Shown: positions 24,593-34,994 of the stretch, piece by piece
Numbering within the stretch: the first letter of the stretch is position 1
Layout of the letters: every line of letters begins with the position of its first letter
The notes under the pieces: model-generated
What the model saw: the letters and a program-made list of their open reading frames with translations, nothing else
The model's database searches: none
Told to the model about the DNA's origin: nothing
Position numbers and translations under genes: made by a program
Source of the DNA: Pyrinomonadaceae bacterium
Lineage (GTDB): Bacteria; Acidobacteriota; Blastocatellia; Pyrinomonadales; Pyrinomonadaceae
Length of the DNA stretch: 64,000 bases
Direction of reading: 5' to 3'
Assembly: GCA_019694355.1 (NCBI GenBank)
Contig: JAIBCB010000003.1
Span: 434,001 to 498,000 of the forward strand

Positions 24593-26104
24593 CTAGAACC
24601 AGCTGCCTTTCTTTTTTCCGCCGCCGAGGATGCTGCCGAGAACACCGCGGACGATGGAGTTTCCGATCTGTCGACCGATGGATGAACTCACGGAGCGTGC
24701 AGCGGATTTGCCGATCGATTCCCACATCGTGTCCGGCGCGCGGGCTGCGGCACGTTGTGCCTTTTCGGCTTCCTTCTGTGCCTTTGCGGCGTCAAGTTCG
24801 GCTTGTGCGGCGGCCTGAGCCTGAGCTTTTGCTTCGGCCTTTGCGGTGAGCATCTCGAAAGCCGACTCACGGTCAACAGGCGTGTCATAAACTCCGGCAA
24901 CGAGCGAATTCGCCATCAGCTGCTGACGCTGTTCTGCGGTGATCGGCCCGATGTGGCCTTCGGGCGGCACAACGAACGCGCGGTCGACCACCGTCGGTAT
25001 TCCTTTTTCATCAAGCATCGAGATCAGCACTTCGCCGACCCCGAGTTCCGTGATCGTCTTTTCGGTGTCGATATTTGGATTCTCGCGGAACGAAGTTGCC
25101 GCGGCCTTCACGCCTTTTTGCTCCTGAGGCGTGTATGCGCGAAGCGCGTGCTGGACGCGATTGCCGAGCTGTGCCAACACCTTTTCAGGGATGTCCGCCG
25201 GATTTTGCGTTACAAAATAGACGCCGACGCCTTTCGAGCGGATGAGACGCACGACCTGCTCGACCTTTTCGATAAGCGCGGTCGGTGCATCGGTGAACAA
25301 AAGATGTGCTTCGTCGAAAAAGAAGACGAGCTTCGGTTTGTCGAGGTCGCCGGCCTCGGGCAGCGATTCAAAAAGCTCGCTCAAGAGCCACAAGAGAAAC
25401 GTCGAATACAGCTTCGGAGCGTTAATGAGCTGATCGGCGGCGAGCAGATTCAGCACGCCTTTTCCGGAAACGGTTTGAATAAAGTCGTCCAACTTGACGG
25501 CCGGTTCGCCAAAGAAGATCGAGCCGCCTTGTTCCTCGAGCTGAAGCAGTCCGCGTTGTATCGCTCCGACCGAGGCCGCAGAAACATTTCCGTACTGCGT
25601 CGTAAGTTCGGCCGAATTCTCGCCGACCCAGCGCATCAGAGCCTGCAGATCTTTGAGGTCAAGCAGCAGCATTCCGTTGTCGTCGGCGTATTTGAATGCG
25701 ATCGCAAGTACGCCTTCCTGCGTGTCGTTCAGGTCGAGCAGGCGTCCGAGCAGGATCGGCCCCATTTCCGAAACGGTCGCTCGCAAAGGGCTTCCTTGCT
25801 TGCCGAAAACATCCCAAAGCGTCGCGGTAAAGCCTTGAAATTCCGGCGTTACGCCGAGCAGCGCATTGCGTTCATCGATCTTCGCGTTGCCGCCGCCGGG
25901 CTGAGTTACGCCCGTAAGATCGCCCTTGATGTCGGCCATAAAAACAGGCACGCCGAGCTTGCTAAAGCCTTCGGCAAGCCGCTGCAATGTTACGGTCTTG
26001 CCGGTGCCGGTCGCACCTGTGATAACGCCGTGGCGGTTCGCCATCTGCGGAAGAAGGAAATATTCGTTCTCTTTTACTTTCGCTGCCAGGATCGGTTCGG
26101 TCAT
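24593..26104 (-). CDS. HerA-like ATPase (DUF853 family)
   Basis: 503 residues. The Walker A motif is [14 protein letters not shown] near residue 29-42, preceded by [10 protein letters not shown]; Walker B is [11 protein letters not shown] near residue 265; [17 protein letters not shown] is the sensor region. This is the helicase HerA-like / DUF853 family of hexameric ATPases, often called YjgR-like. Residues from about 425 form an Ala/Gln-rich helical, probably coiled-coil segment, and the C-terminus is Gly/Ser-rich. The cellular role is not well known; a DNA-translocating function is inferred. Its stop is 58 bp from the higBA start. A long antisense reading frame over this gene is a codon-usage shadow. 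Confidence 0.9.
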   Translation of the reverse strand: MTEPILAAKVKENEYFLLPQMANRHGVITGATGTGKTVTLQRLAEGFSKLGVPVFMADIKGDLTGVTQPGGGNAKIDERNALLGVTPEFQGFTATLWDVFGKQGSPLRATVSEMGPILLGRLLDLNDTQEGVLAIAFKYADDNGMLLLDLKDLQALMRWVGENSAELTTQYGNVSAASVGAIQRGLLQLEEQGGSIFFGEPAVKLDDFIQTVSGKGVLNLLAADQLINAPKLYSTFLLWLLSELFESLPEAGDLDKPKLVFFFDEAHLLFTDAPTALIEKVEQVVRLIRSKGVGVYFVTQNPADIPEKVLAQLGNRVQHALRAYTPQEQKGVKAAATSFRENPNIDTEKTITELGVGEVLISMLDEKGIPTVVDRAFVVPPEGHIGPITAEQRQQLMANSLVAGVYDTPVDRESAFEMLTAKAEAKAQAQAAAQAELDAAKAQKEAEKAQRAAARAPDTMWESIGKSAARSVSSSIGRQIGNSIVRGVLGSILGGGKKKGSWF

Positions 26105-26286
26105 AGGTTTTGATTGATCTCTAAACTAACTCGTTTCTTCAAACTCTCACAGTACCGGCCCGCATTGTTCGTCCGCGTACTGACATTATGTTCGGCCTCA
26201 TGTGGTATTTTGTTGAGTATAACAAAAAGAGAAATCGGACGAGAATCTTCTCGTTCGGCTTTGGAAAAAAGGAGTATTTTTGCCTG

Positions 26287-28110
26287 ATGTCAATCTCGTT
26301 CAAATTCGCGTCAACCTTCACTCTGCTCTTCATCCTATGCGTCGGCCTTGCCGCTGCGCAGAACAAATTCGAAGGTTATTCCTTCACGCTCGAGGCCGAT
26401 ATTCGCGGCACCTGCCCGATCACGTACCTGCCGAGCACCGGGGCGAAGAATGCGATCGAGGTCTATATCGCCGGCACCGATCTGCGGCAGAAGGCACCGA
26501 ATATCTCACCCTGCGACGGAAGCGACGTCCGCGACGGCAAGACATACACGAACGGCATCGGACGCTGGTGTTTCCAAGGGCCCGAACCGATGTATGAAGT
26601 AAAGCTCACGAACGGTGCGAGCTATCTTTGGTATCCGACGACGGAGAATACGGGTTTCTACAACCTGAAAGACTTCCGCCCCGTAACGCGAACGCAGCTC
26701 GGTAAATACGAATTTCAGGAGCCGAAGGATTACACCTCGACCTTCCGCAACGCGATCCAATACATCTCATCACGGCAAGGCGGAACCTTGCGCGTACCCG
26801 ACGGCGACTATATCGTCGGCACGCTCGATGGTGTTCGACGCGATCCGAACTATCAGGCGATCACGCTCACTTCCGGGCTTAATATCATCGGTGCGGGCTC
26901 AAACGCGTCGGTCGCGAACTCGAACCTTCCGTGGCGCTTCAGCCCGACGCGCATCCGCCTGCGTTATCCGAATCAGTCGATCTTCCGCATCGGCGGCTGT
27001 ACGAATCAGGTAACGGTCAAGGATCTTGAACTGATGGGGAACTCGGCTCTGATGGGCGAGGCAAAACGCGATACCACCGGCACGTATGGTGTCGAAGCTC
27101 TCGGCAAGTGGGAAAAAGATTCGCGCACCGGCCGCGAGAATCCAAATTCGAGCCAGATCTTCAAATTCGAGAACATCACGTTCCAGGATTTCGACAAAGG
27201 CATCTATGTTCACAACGCCAACGACGAGAACTGCAAGGCGAACGAACAGGTCTGCAAGTCATGGCATTTTGATTACATAAAGGTCGATCACGGCCTCTTT
27301 ATGAACAACAAGACCGGCATCTGGATCGACACATACAACACGGATTGGACGATCGCCAACACGGTCTTTTCCTACATCGCGACGAACGGGCCGGGCGACG
27401 GCATACGCGTCAAAGCCGCAGGCTCGATGCTCATCCAGCAGACCTTCGGCGGCGGCTATGATTACGCGTCTGCGATCGGCGGCACGTTCCTGAACATCGA
27501 CACGATCGGTGCCCTGACCGTCATAAATTCCGGTTCCGAACGCGGCAAACGCACGCTCTATACAAATCCCGCCGGGATGATCACGAACGTAAATCTCATT
27601 ATGATCGGCAGCGTTTTCGGCGACCCGATCGAACTTCACGGCACGCCGAATTTCATCTCGACCGGCAACTGGTTCGGCGCCGATACGATCAAGGCCGACC
27701 CGGGCGTTTCGATCACCTCGACCGGCGACCGCTTCTGCTATGATTCGCGCATCTTCGCCTGCAAGGACACGTCCGGCCAATTCGTCCGACGCCCGAATTT
27801 CCAGGGCGGCAGAATGATGTTCCAGACCGGCCGTCTGCCGGAAGGCTCGGGCGACACGCGTATCGACGGCAAACCGAACCGCTTCGGCTACAACGTCGAG
27901 CTCACCGACGGACTCTTTCAGTACGACCCGAACGTTACCTTTAACGATATCCAAAAATGGGCCCGCGGGGCCGACGGCCGCCCGCCCGTCTCGGACGGCG
28001 CGTTCGTCTATTGCAAGGACTGCCGACGCGGCGGCGAATGTTCACAAGGCCGTGCCGGCTCCGACGGCGCCTTCGCCAAACGCATAAACAACCGCTGGAT
28101 GTGTGATTGA
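26287..28110 (+). CDS. Exported right-handed beta-helix (pectate-lyase-like) protein
   Basis: About 607 residues. A signal peptide (FASTFTLLFILCVGLAAAQ) is followed by a mature protein whose residues from about 160 read as a right-handed parallel beta-helix: GGTLRVPDGDYIVG, LNIIGAGSNASV, VTVKDLELMGNSAL, FKFENITFQDFDKGIYVHN, TGIWIDTYNTDWTIANTVFS. This fold is used by polysaccharide lyases and hydrolases; the first rungs with PDGDYIVG are typical of pectate-lyase-like proteins. Cysteines near the end (DCRRGGECSQG) may form disulphides. The ATG at 26287 is preferred, with GGAG 12 bases upstream. The substrate is unknown. Confidence 0.83.
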   Translation: MSISFKFASTFTLLFILCVGLAAAQNKFEGYSFTLEADIRGTCPITYLPSTGAKNAIEVYIAGTDLRQKAPNISPCDGSDVRDGKTYTNGIGRWCFQGPEPMYEVKLTNGASYLWYPTTENTGFYNLKDFRPVTRTQLGKYEFQEPKDYTSTFRNAIQYISSRQGGTLRVPDGDYIVGTLDGVRRDPNYQAITLTSGLNIIGAGSNASVANSNLPWRFSPTRIRLRYPNQSIFRIGGCTNQVTVKDLELMGNSALMGEAKRDTTGTYGVEALGKWEKDSRTGRENPNSSQIFKFENITFQDFDKGIYVHNANDENCKANEQVCKSWHFDYIKVDHGLFMNNKTGIWIDTYNTDWTIANTVFSYIATNGPGDGIRVKAAGSMLIQQTFGGGYDYASAIGGTFLNIDTIGALTVINSGSERGKRTLYTNPAGMITNVNLIMIGSVFGDPIELHGTPNFISTGNWFGADTIKADPGVSITSTGDRFCYDSRIFACKDTSGQFVRRPNFQGGRMMFQTGRLPEGSGDTRIDGKPNRFGYNVELTDGLFQYDPNVTFNDIQKWARGADGRPPVSDGAFVYCKDCRRGGECSQGRAGSDGAFAKRINNRWMCD

Positions 28111-28112
28111 CG

Positions 28113-28165
28113 ACGTTGATGGTTGATGGTTGATCGTTGATGGTTGTTCGTTGGTGATTGATGGG
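28113..28165. repeat. TTGATGG tandem repeat
   Basis: Seven-base units TTGATGG, with variants TTGATCG and TTGTTCG, occur about seven times directly after the beta-helix gene and before the REP array. Confidence 0.65.
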
Positions 28166-28189
28166 GCTTGACCGGTGAAACTCTTTCTT

Positions 28190-28400
28190 TTCCCCGGGGC
28201 TCTCCCGTCTATTTGCGGTGAAGCTCTTCTGGCGGCTCTGCCGCTCTATTTGCGGTGAAGCTCTGCTTCACCGTCGAAGAGTCACTCTCCTTCTTTCGGG
28301 CTTTGCCCATCTATTTGCGGTGAAGCTCCTTCTTTCGGGCTTTGCCCGTCTATTTGCGGTGAAGCTCTGCTTCACCGACAGCAGTTCTTACTCAACTCTC
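28190..28400. repeat. REP-like array, 3' side of the RAYT gene
   Basis: Four copies of the core TCTATTTGCGG (starting 28208, 28245, 28310, 28349). Each is preceded by a small hairpin (CGGGCtttGCCCG or GGCGGCtctGCCGCT type) and followed by GGTGAAGC, which in two copies closes a hairpin with GCTTCACC. Linkers such as GTCGAAGAGTCACTC recur. The array abuts the transposase stop codon. Confidence 0.9.
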
Positions 28401-28405
28401 GGCGG

Positions 28406-28951
28406 CTACGCCGCACGCCAATCGATCTTCTTGTGATCTGTAAGCAGCGGTTCATTCTCCAGCGGCTTCAAGTGCCATTGCCGTGCGCTCGAAAACAGAT
28501 AGTCATCAGGGTGTTCTACCGATCCGGAACGCACCGGGTTAAGGTGAATGTAATTCACCTTCTGCATAAATGCGTCCTCGCCGGTAATCCGAATTGCGTT
28601 CGGATGGTGTTCGTAAACAGAGTGCTTATGGCTTTTCCCTCTCTCCTGAATGCGGAGTTTTGCAAGCGAATCTTCGTAACCCTTCTCTTTGAGATGGTCG
28701 ATCAGGCGCTTTGCTGAGATCCCGTTCAGGTAACGCAGGACATCCTTTATTTCGCGGGCGTTGTCGGTGAGCACGTGCGTGTGGTCAGCCATTATGACAA
28801 ATGCAAAGACCATGATCCCGCCGGAAATACGGGCCTCATTGAAAGCGTCACAGACCACTTGCTTGATCGCATCCTTCTGAAAGATCGGCAGTCTGTTATG
28901 CGCAACAGAAGTTAGGAAGTATGCGGGGCTGTCTCTTGAGATCCTGAACAT
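28406..28951 (-). CDS. REP-associated tyrosine transposase (RAYT, Y1/HUH family)
   Basis: About 181 residues. MFRISRDSPAYFLTSVAHNR begins the domain. FVIMADHTHVLT carries the HxH (HUH) metal site, and MQKVNYIHLNPVRSG carries the probable catalytic tyrosine and the typical RAYT motif. YLNGISAKRLIDHLKEKGY lies between them. RAYTs cut and join single-stranded DNA at REP hairpins. The reading frame extends about 55 codons upstream, but that part is repeat DNA read through, so the ATG at 28951 is preferred. The gene is embedded between two arrays sharing one repeat core, which supports an active RAYT-REP pair. Confidence 0.88.
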   Translation of the reverse strand: MFRISRDSPAYFLTSVAHNRLPIFQKDAIKQVVCDAFNEARISGGIMVFAFVIMADHTHVLTDNAREIKDVLRYLNGISAKRLIDHLKEKGYEDSLAKLRIQERGKSHKHSVYEHHPNAIRITGEDAFMQKVNYIHLNPVRSGSVEHPDDYLFSSARQWHLKPLENEPLLTDHKKIDWRAA

Positions 28952-28961
28952 TGAGTGGGAG

Positions 28962-29510
28962 CGGCGGCATAGCCGCATAGGTTGAGTAACATTATCCGGA
29001 AAAGCAGAGCTTTTCCGCAAATAGAGCGGCAGAGCCGCACGAAGAAAAGATCTCTTTAGATTCTCTCTCTTCCCCGGGGGCTTTGCCCGTCTATTTGCGG
29101 TGAAGCTTTGCTTCAACGTCGAAGATTCACTCTCTTTCTTTCTTTCGGGCTTTGCCCATCTATTTGCGGTGAAGCTTGCTTCACCGTCGAAAAGTCACTC
29201 TTTTTCTCCGGGCTTCGCCCGTCTATTTGCGGTGAAGCTTTGCTTCAACGTCGAAGATTCACTCTCTTTCTTTCTTTCGGGCTTCGCCCGTCTATTTGCG
29301 GTGAAGCTCTGCTTCACCGGCAGCGGCTCATTTTTAATCCTCGGAGGCTTAGCCTCCGACGGCGGCAAAGCCGCATAGGTTGAGTAGCGGCGGGACGGAA
29401 AAGCAGAGCTTTTCCGCAAATAGAGCGGCAGAGCCGCACGAAGAAAAGATCTCTTTACAGTCACTCTCTTTCTTTCGGGCTTCACCCGAGCCGCACGAAT
29501 AAACCTAGAC
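28962..29510. repeat. REP-like array, 5' side of the RAYT gene
   Basis: Four direct copies of TCTATTTGCGG (29090, 29159, 29222, 29291) and two inverted copies (29015-29025, 29414-29424). The inverted copies belong to a unit of about 61 bp, repeated at 28998-29058 and 29398-29458, that starts GGAAAAGCAGAGCTTTTCC and contains GCGGCAGAGCCGC. Further hairpins are GGCGGCATAGCCGC and CGGAGGCTTAGCCTCCG. No gene was seen in the array. Confidence 0.9.
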
Positions 29511-29542
29511 TCTCTCTTCTTCGGGCTCCGCGATCCGCATTA

Positions 29543-29959
29543 CTACTTCTTCTTTCGCGGTCTTGGAGTGCCGGTGACGACGACGGTTTCGGTGAGCTTT
29601 AGGAACATTCGGCCTGCGGAATCGATATCCGGGGTAACGAACCTGAGCGTTTCCTGCGGCTTGATCCGGAAGTGCTTGCAGAACGGGTTCGCGTAGATCC
29701 TGCGTCCGCCGGTCGAACCGCCGTCCTCCTTCAGCCGAAACGCGACATTCGACATAGTGGCTTGTGTCGGTTCGATCAGGATCATATCCTTTTGCCGGCT
29801 GTAGTACAGATGCGCGGATACGGGCTTGCCCATCATTAAGTGAGCCTTCCGGTTCAAAAAGATCGAACCGTTCGGGCTGAGCGTTACATGAACGCGGTCG
29901 GCATACGCCTTCGTCGGCCCGCCTATGAATTTCTCAAAATCTCTATCGACTATGCCCAT
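29543..29959 (-). CDS. Conserved hypothetical protein
   Basis: About 138 residues. The middle reads RVHVTLSPNGSIFLNRKAHL, then LYYSRQKDMILIEPTQA, then IYANPFCKHFRIKP, then DIDSAGRMFLKLTETV. I recall similar short proteins as common in Acidobacteriota, with no known function. The regular strands suggest a small beta-barrel or swapped-hairpin fold. The ATG at 29959 is preferred over an earlier start at 30019 because the conserved part begins there. It stands alone between the REP array and the 8-bp tandem repeat. Confidence 0.7.
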   Translation of the reverse strand: MGIVDRDFEKFIGGPTKAYADRVHVTLSPNGSIFLNRKAHLMMGKPVSAHLYYSRQKDMILIEPTQATMSNVAFRLKEDGGSTGGRRIYANPFCKHFRIKPQETLRFVTPDIDSAGRMFLKLTETVVVTGTPRPRKKK

Positions 29960-30036
29960 AACATCTGTTCGCGTCAACAAAACATTTAACGCTGTCTCAT
30001 AGATAGCACAGCGTTGCACACGATGTCAAGGGACGG

Positions 30037-30117
30037 AAGTTGCGGAGTTGCGAAGTTGCGAAGTTGCGAAGTTGCGAAGTTGCGAAGTTTCGAAGTTGCG
30101 AAGTTGCGAAGTTGCGA
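30037..30117. repeat. 8-bp tandem repeat GAAGTTGC
   Basis: About ten contiguous units of GAAGTTGC, with two single-base variants. The 640-bp stretch between 30020 and 30657 otherwise shows no convincing gene: it holds this repeat, a REP-like copy at 30208-30243, ATTCTCAATTTTCC doublets near 30270 and repeated AAATGCG words. Confidence 0.9.
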
Positions 30118-30207
30118 CCCGGGGGCACGGCTCTCAAGATCGATCTCGGAGGCGGCTGTGCCGCCGACAAGGGTTCTGTCGCGCGCTCCGATGTTGTGCG
30201 TGGCCAT

Positions 30208-30243
30208 CGTGTTCTACAAACATAACCGCCCCTAACGGAGCTA
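30208..30243. repeat. Inverted copy of the AGCTCCGTTAGGAGCG repeat
   Basis: The plus strand reads GTTCTACAAACATAACCG then CCCCTAACGGAGCTA, the reverse complement of the unit at 20999-21031 (TTAGCTCCGTTAGGAGCG followed by ATGTTTGTAGGAC) with few mismatches. It is a second copy of that family. Confidence 0.7.
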
Positions 30244-30657
30244 GGAAGCGCGGCATTTCGTTCTCAATTTTCCATTCTCAATTTTCCGTTCTCAGGTGGC
30301 GGCCGCCCTTCAGCGAATTTATAGCGATCGTGTTTTTCTTGCGGCGTTTGCGGCGATCGCGGCAGATCGCAAATTCAGCAGTTTTGCGGCCTTGGGCGAC
30401 AGAGCGGCGATATCCTGAAAAATGCGAAAAAATGCGAAAAAACCGTGCGGAAATTACACGTTTTGCGCAGATCCGGGTGCAAAAATACGCCTATTTTTGA
30501 AGGTACCGGCAAGAAATGCCGTGAAGATCACCGTAACCATGTAAAATGCGATGAAATGCGATAAGTGCTATACGTTGCAGTAATTTAGCGTTACAAGCGG
30601 CAGCTCGACGATCAGATCCTCCGACGGAACGCGGACGCCCTTCGTTTGATCTCGAAT

Positions 30658-30861
30658 TCACGGTTCGCGATCGACGATCGCTGAATCGTCCAAAGGCTTT
30701 GCTTTGACGGTGCGAAGCTCGATCCCTTGCGGCGTTTCCGTAAGAGCGACCCAGCCGTTCTCGTGTACAGCGAGACGCTCGGCCAATTCTTTCGGCAAGA
30801 TCACTCCAAGCGAATCACCTATTGTCGTAATTTCGAGTTTGAAGAACATACTGGTTTTCAC
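30658..30861 (-). CDS. AbrB/MazE-like antitoxin-type DNA-binding protein
   Basis: 67 residues. LEITTIGDSLGVILPKELAE is the swapped-hairpin AbrB/MazE domain; the tail (IELRTVKAKPLDDSAIVDRE) is short and acidic. It starts 7 bp after the end of the HigA-type gene on the same strand, so it is probably the third gene of that operon. No MazF or PIN toxin follows. It may regulate the operon or be an orphan antitoxin. Confidence 0.75.
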   Translation of the reverse strand: MKTSMFFKLEITTIGDSLGVILPKELAERLAVHENGWVALTETPQGIELRTVKAKPLDDSAIVDREP

Positions 30862-30868
30862 GAAGAGC

Positions 30869-31273
30869 TTAAATAAAAATATCGATCGGAAGCCTGAACC
30901 GTTCGGAAAGCTTTCGGGCCTGGGATTTACTTATCTCCCGCTTGCCGTTGAGGACCTGTGAGACGGTGCCTTGCGAGCTAAAGATATCGAGTAGATCGGC
31001 CTGCCGCAGATCGTGCTCGCGCATAAGTTCCCGAAGGGCGACCGCGGGACTCGTGCGAGGGATCGGATAGGCCTTTTCCTCGAAAGCGTCGATGAGCGTG
31101 GCCAGCAGTTCGAGCAGCCGGCTCTCTTCGGGCGACCGTCCGCGCGCTCCCTTTTTCATTAGTTGAAGAGCTATCGCGAGAGCCTTCTCGTTCTCTTCCT
31201 CAGTGCGGATCACGCCCGGTAAATATTTGGCCAGGAGGGTTGCATATGCTTTGGGATCGTATCTTTTTGTCAT
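30869..31273 (-). CDS. higA: HigA-type antitoxin with C-terminal HTH (E. coli type)
   Basis: 134 residues, the length of E. coli-type HigA. The N-terminal helical part (YATLLAKYLPGVIRTEEENE; SPEESRLLELLATLIDAFEE) binds toxin. The C-terminal XRE domain (LRQADLLDIFSSQGTVSQVL, NGKREISKSQARKLSERF) binds DNA. It is 25 bp downstream of the HigB-type toxin and 7 bp upstream of the AbrB-like gene. This antitoxin is of a different class from the HigA/VapI protein at 23934. Confidence 0.88.
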   Translation of the reverse strand: MTKRYDPKAYATLLAKYLPGVIRTEEENEKALAIALQLMKKGARGRSPEESRLLELLATLIDAFEEKAYPIPRTSPAVALRELMREHDLRQADLLDIFSSQGTVSQVLNGKREISKSQARKLSERFRLPIDIFI

Positions 31274-31298
31274 ATCAATGCTTTGCTGCTTTTAGCAA

Positions 31299-31592
31299 TC
31301 AGCTTTCCACTTGCCGCTTGCCACGATCATATTCGGCATGACTCATCACGGCTCGGATCCAGACCGTTTGAATGCTGTGATCCAGGTGGACGACAAGCCG
31401 GTATTTATTGCCTCCGACATTAAAAACTATGCAGTCACCTACAAGATCGGCGCTTGGAAAAGTCCGTCGTACCTCGGCAAAATTCTTCGCCGTAAACCCT
31501 TTTACTTTTGCGTACCAATCTCGAAGCACCTCTTCCGATTCTGGATGAGTCTCCCAGAATGTACGCAACGCCTTGCGGCTTATTATTCTCAT
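31299..31592 (-). CDS. higB: HigB-type toxin (E. coli type)
   Basis: 97 residues. MRIISRKALRTFWETHPESE, then DWYAKVKGF, then FPSADLVGDCIVFNVGGNKYR, then VVHLDHSIQTVWIRAVMSHAEY match the HigB_toxin family, a RelE-like ribosome-dependent mRNA interferase. The start at 31592 fits the family N-terminus. It lies about 125 nt downstream of a promoter with a palindromic operator. A 12-codon mini-ORF starting at 31661 behind a strong GGAG site is in frame but closed by TGA, so it could be a leader peptide. Confidence 0.9.
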   Translation of the reverse strand: MRIISRKALRTFWETHPESEEVLRDWYAKVKGFTAKNFAEVRRTFPSADLVGDCIVFNVGGNKYRLVVHLDHSIQTVWIRAVMSHAEYDRGKRQVES

Positions 31593-31722
31593 ATGGAATA
31601 TCCCGTATCTCCGGCGCGACGATCATTCGCGTCGGAGTTTCTTTGTCTTCAGCGAGTTCATAAATTTCTCCTTTTCCCATTCTGATCTACTTCAGATCGG
31701 TCATCTTTCGAAGTATCGCCAC

Positions 31723-31752
31723 ATCTTATTGCATTATGCAATATCTTGTCAA
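31723..31752 (-). promoter_or_regulatory. Promoter and operator of the HigBA-AbrB operon
   Basis: On the minus strand TTGACA (31747-31752) and TAAGAT (31723-31728) are 18 bp apart. The 17-nt palindrome TATTGCAT-T-ATGCAATA (31727-31743) fills the spacer, where a bound HigA would block polymerase. Confidence 0.6.
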
Positions 31753-31874
31753 GAGCAAGGCAGTGGGCTGGTCGGTGGTCAGCGGTCGTCATATTCGTGA
31801 ATTCGTGGCTTCTAAATTTGCCCCGCACTCACGGACCCTTTGATGTCTGCTATCACATTTCCCGCCTCGCGAAA

Positions 31875-31903
31875 TTGCGATTTTGGCTTGATTATTCGAT
31901 AAT
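31875..31903 (+). promoter_or_regulatory. Candidate promoter for the membrane pyrophosphatase
   Basis: TTGCGA (31875-31880) and GATAAT (31898-31903) are 17 bp apart in an AT-rich patch 157 bp before the hppA start. The rest of 31753-32059 shows no gene or recognised element apart from the ATTCGTGAATTCGTGGC word near 31793. Confidence 0.4.
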
Positions 31904-32059
31904 TATTGGTTTTGAGAATCGCGCTGTTCGAGCGGCGTAATAGATCGATATTAAAGACGAAAGAAGATCGAGGTGTGTTCGGTGCAGGTCAAAGGCACGA
32001 ATGCTGCGTGCGAAGTTCGGGTTGAGTGGACATTCGTCAAGGTCTTTTAAGAGCATAAT

Positions 32060-34180
<2,121 letters not shown>

Positions 34181-34181
34181 A

Positions 34182-34210
34182 GTCAGAACCGCCTGCATTA
34201 GCGGGCGGTC
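34182..34210. repeat. Palindromic repeat GTCAGAACCGCC...GGCGGTC
   Basis: ACCGCC (34188-34193) and GGCGGT (34204-34209) form a stem around TGCATTAGCG. The same 29-nt unit appears inverted at 21209-21237 with two mismatches, so it belongs to the repeat family of that field. Confidence 0.65.
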
Positions 34211-34259
34211 AAGAAGCCAAGCAGCCGCAAAGAGGCTCAAAAAAATCAGCTAGAAAGGA

Positions 34260-34292
34260 ATGAGGGCGGGCGAAAAACCCGTCCTCATTTTT
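34260..34292 (+). terminator. Intrinsic terminator after hppA
   Basis: ATGAGGGCGGG (34260-34270) pairs with CCCGTCCTCAT (34278-34288) with one G-T wobble, and TTTTTG follows. Confidence 0.85.
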
Positions 34293-34315
34293 GCGCCTAT
34301 TCGTAAATACTTCTG

Positions 34316-34867
34316 CTAGCCGAATGCGGGTGGTGGAGGCGGTACCGCAACGGGAACGCTTGCCTGATAGAACTTCTTTAACTCTCTTACGGCCAGAAAC
34401 CCTCGAATGAGCTGGTATAAAGCAAATGCATGGAATAGGGCCATAACGATGTCCCCAAATGCCAGAACAAGGAGTCCATCCAGAAAATATAGGACGATCC
34501 CGATCAAAAAGACCGGAGCGACAAGTTTGTTTGCCCAGTACCCGGCCAGGGCAAACCCGATCACCACAAGAAGATCCCCGAACACGGCAATGAATCGAAC
34601 AGAGTTAGGCAAGCCGTTTTCGATAAAGGCTTCAGACAGACCGTCGAAGACCTCGGTAATACCAAGACCGGCAAGGAAGTGAAAGCCCGCTCCCATTAAG
34701 AAGGCACCTGAATTGACGGCCGACAATCCGGCGATCCAATAGAACCAATTCGCACCGCGTTTTGCGTGGGCTTCTAGTGCAGGGTCCGGGCCGGTGGGAA
34801 CCGCATTTTCAGCTCCGCTCGAACCAGTTGTTGGACGCGGTTCGTCCAAGCCGAGGATATCGCTCAT
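34316..34867 (-). CDS. Hypothetical membrane protein
   Basis: 183 residues. The N-terminal 35 residues are polar. About four membrane helices follow (WFYWIAGLSAVNSGAFLMGA; FIAVFGDLLVVIGFALAGYW; LVAPVFLIGIVLYFLDGLLV; IVMALFHAFALYQLIRGFL). The C-terminus ends in a proline run (VAVPPPPPAFG). No catalytic motif or known family was recognised. It lies downstream of carA on the same strand with a 127-bp gap, so it may have its own promoter. The reading is supported by good length and membrane topology. Confidence 0.72.
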   Translation of the reverse strand: MSDILGLDEPRPTTGSSGAENAVPTGPDPALEAHAKRGANWFYWIAGLSAVNSGAFLMGAGFHFLAGLGITEVFDGLSEAFIENGLPNSVRFIAVFGDLLVVIGFALAGYWANKLVAPVFLIGIVLYFLDGLLVLAFGDIVMALFHAFALYQLIRGFLAVRELKKFYQASVPVAVPPPPPAFG

Positions 34868-34994
34868 AGGTTTTTCGATAAAAGGTGTAAAGGATTTTTC
34901 TACGGGAATATAACATCAACGTCGCCAGATGCAAAGTGAGATCTAGTCCTCGCCCTTTGAGTTGATCTCAGCTTCAGATCTGATCTATGAAGGC

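Noticed and set aside
24755-26113. A 452-codon open frame antisense to the HerA-like ATPase gene
   Set aside because: It has no recognisable domain and runs opposite a gene with clear Walker motifs; the biased third codon position of the real gene leaves the opposite frame open.
28190-29510. Direct repeats around 28-29.5 kb considered as a CRISPR array
   Set aside because: The repeats are palindromic and irregularly spaced, occur in both orientations, have recurring rather than unique spacers, and lie next to a RAYT gene with no cas genes.
31435-31680. An 81-codon frame overlapping the start of higB in another frame
   Set aside because: Its second half is an out-of-frame reading of higB and its first part has no recognisable family; higB fits its family well.
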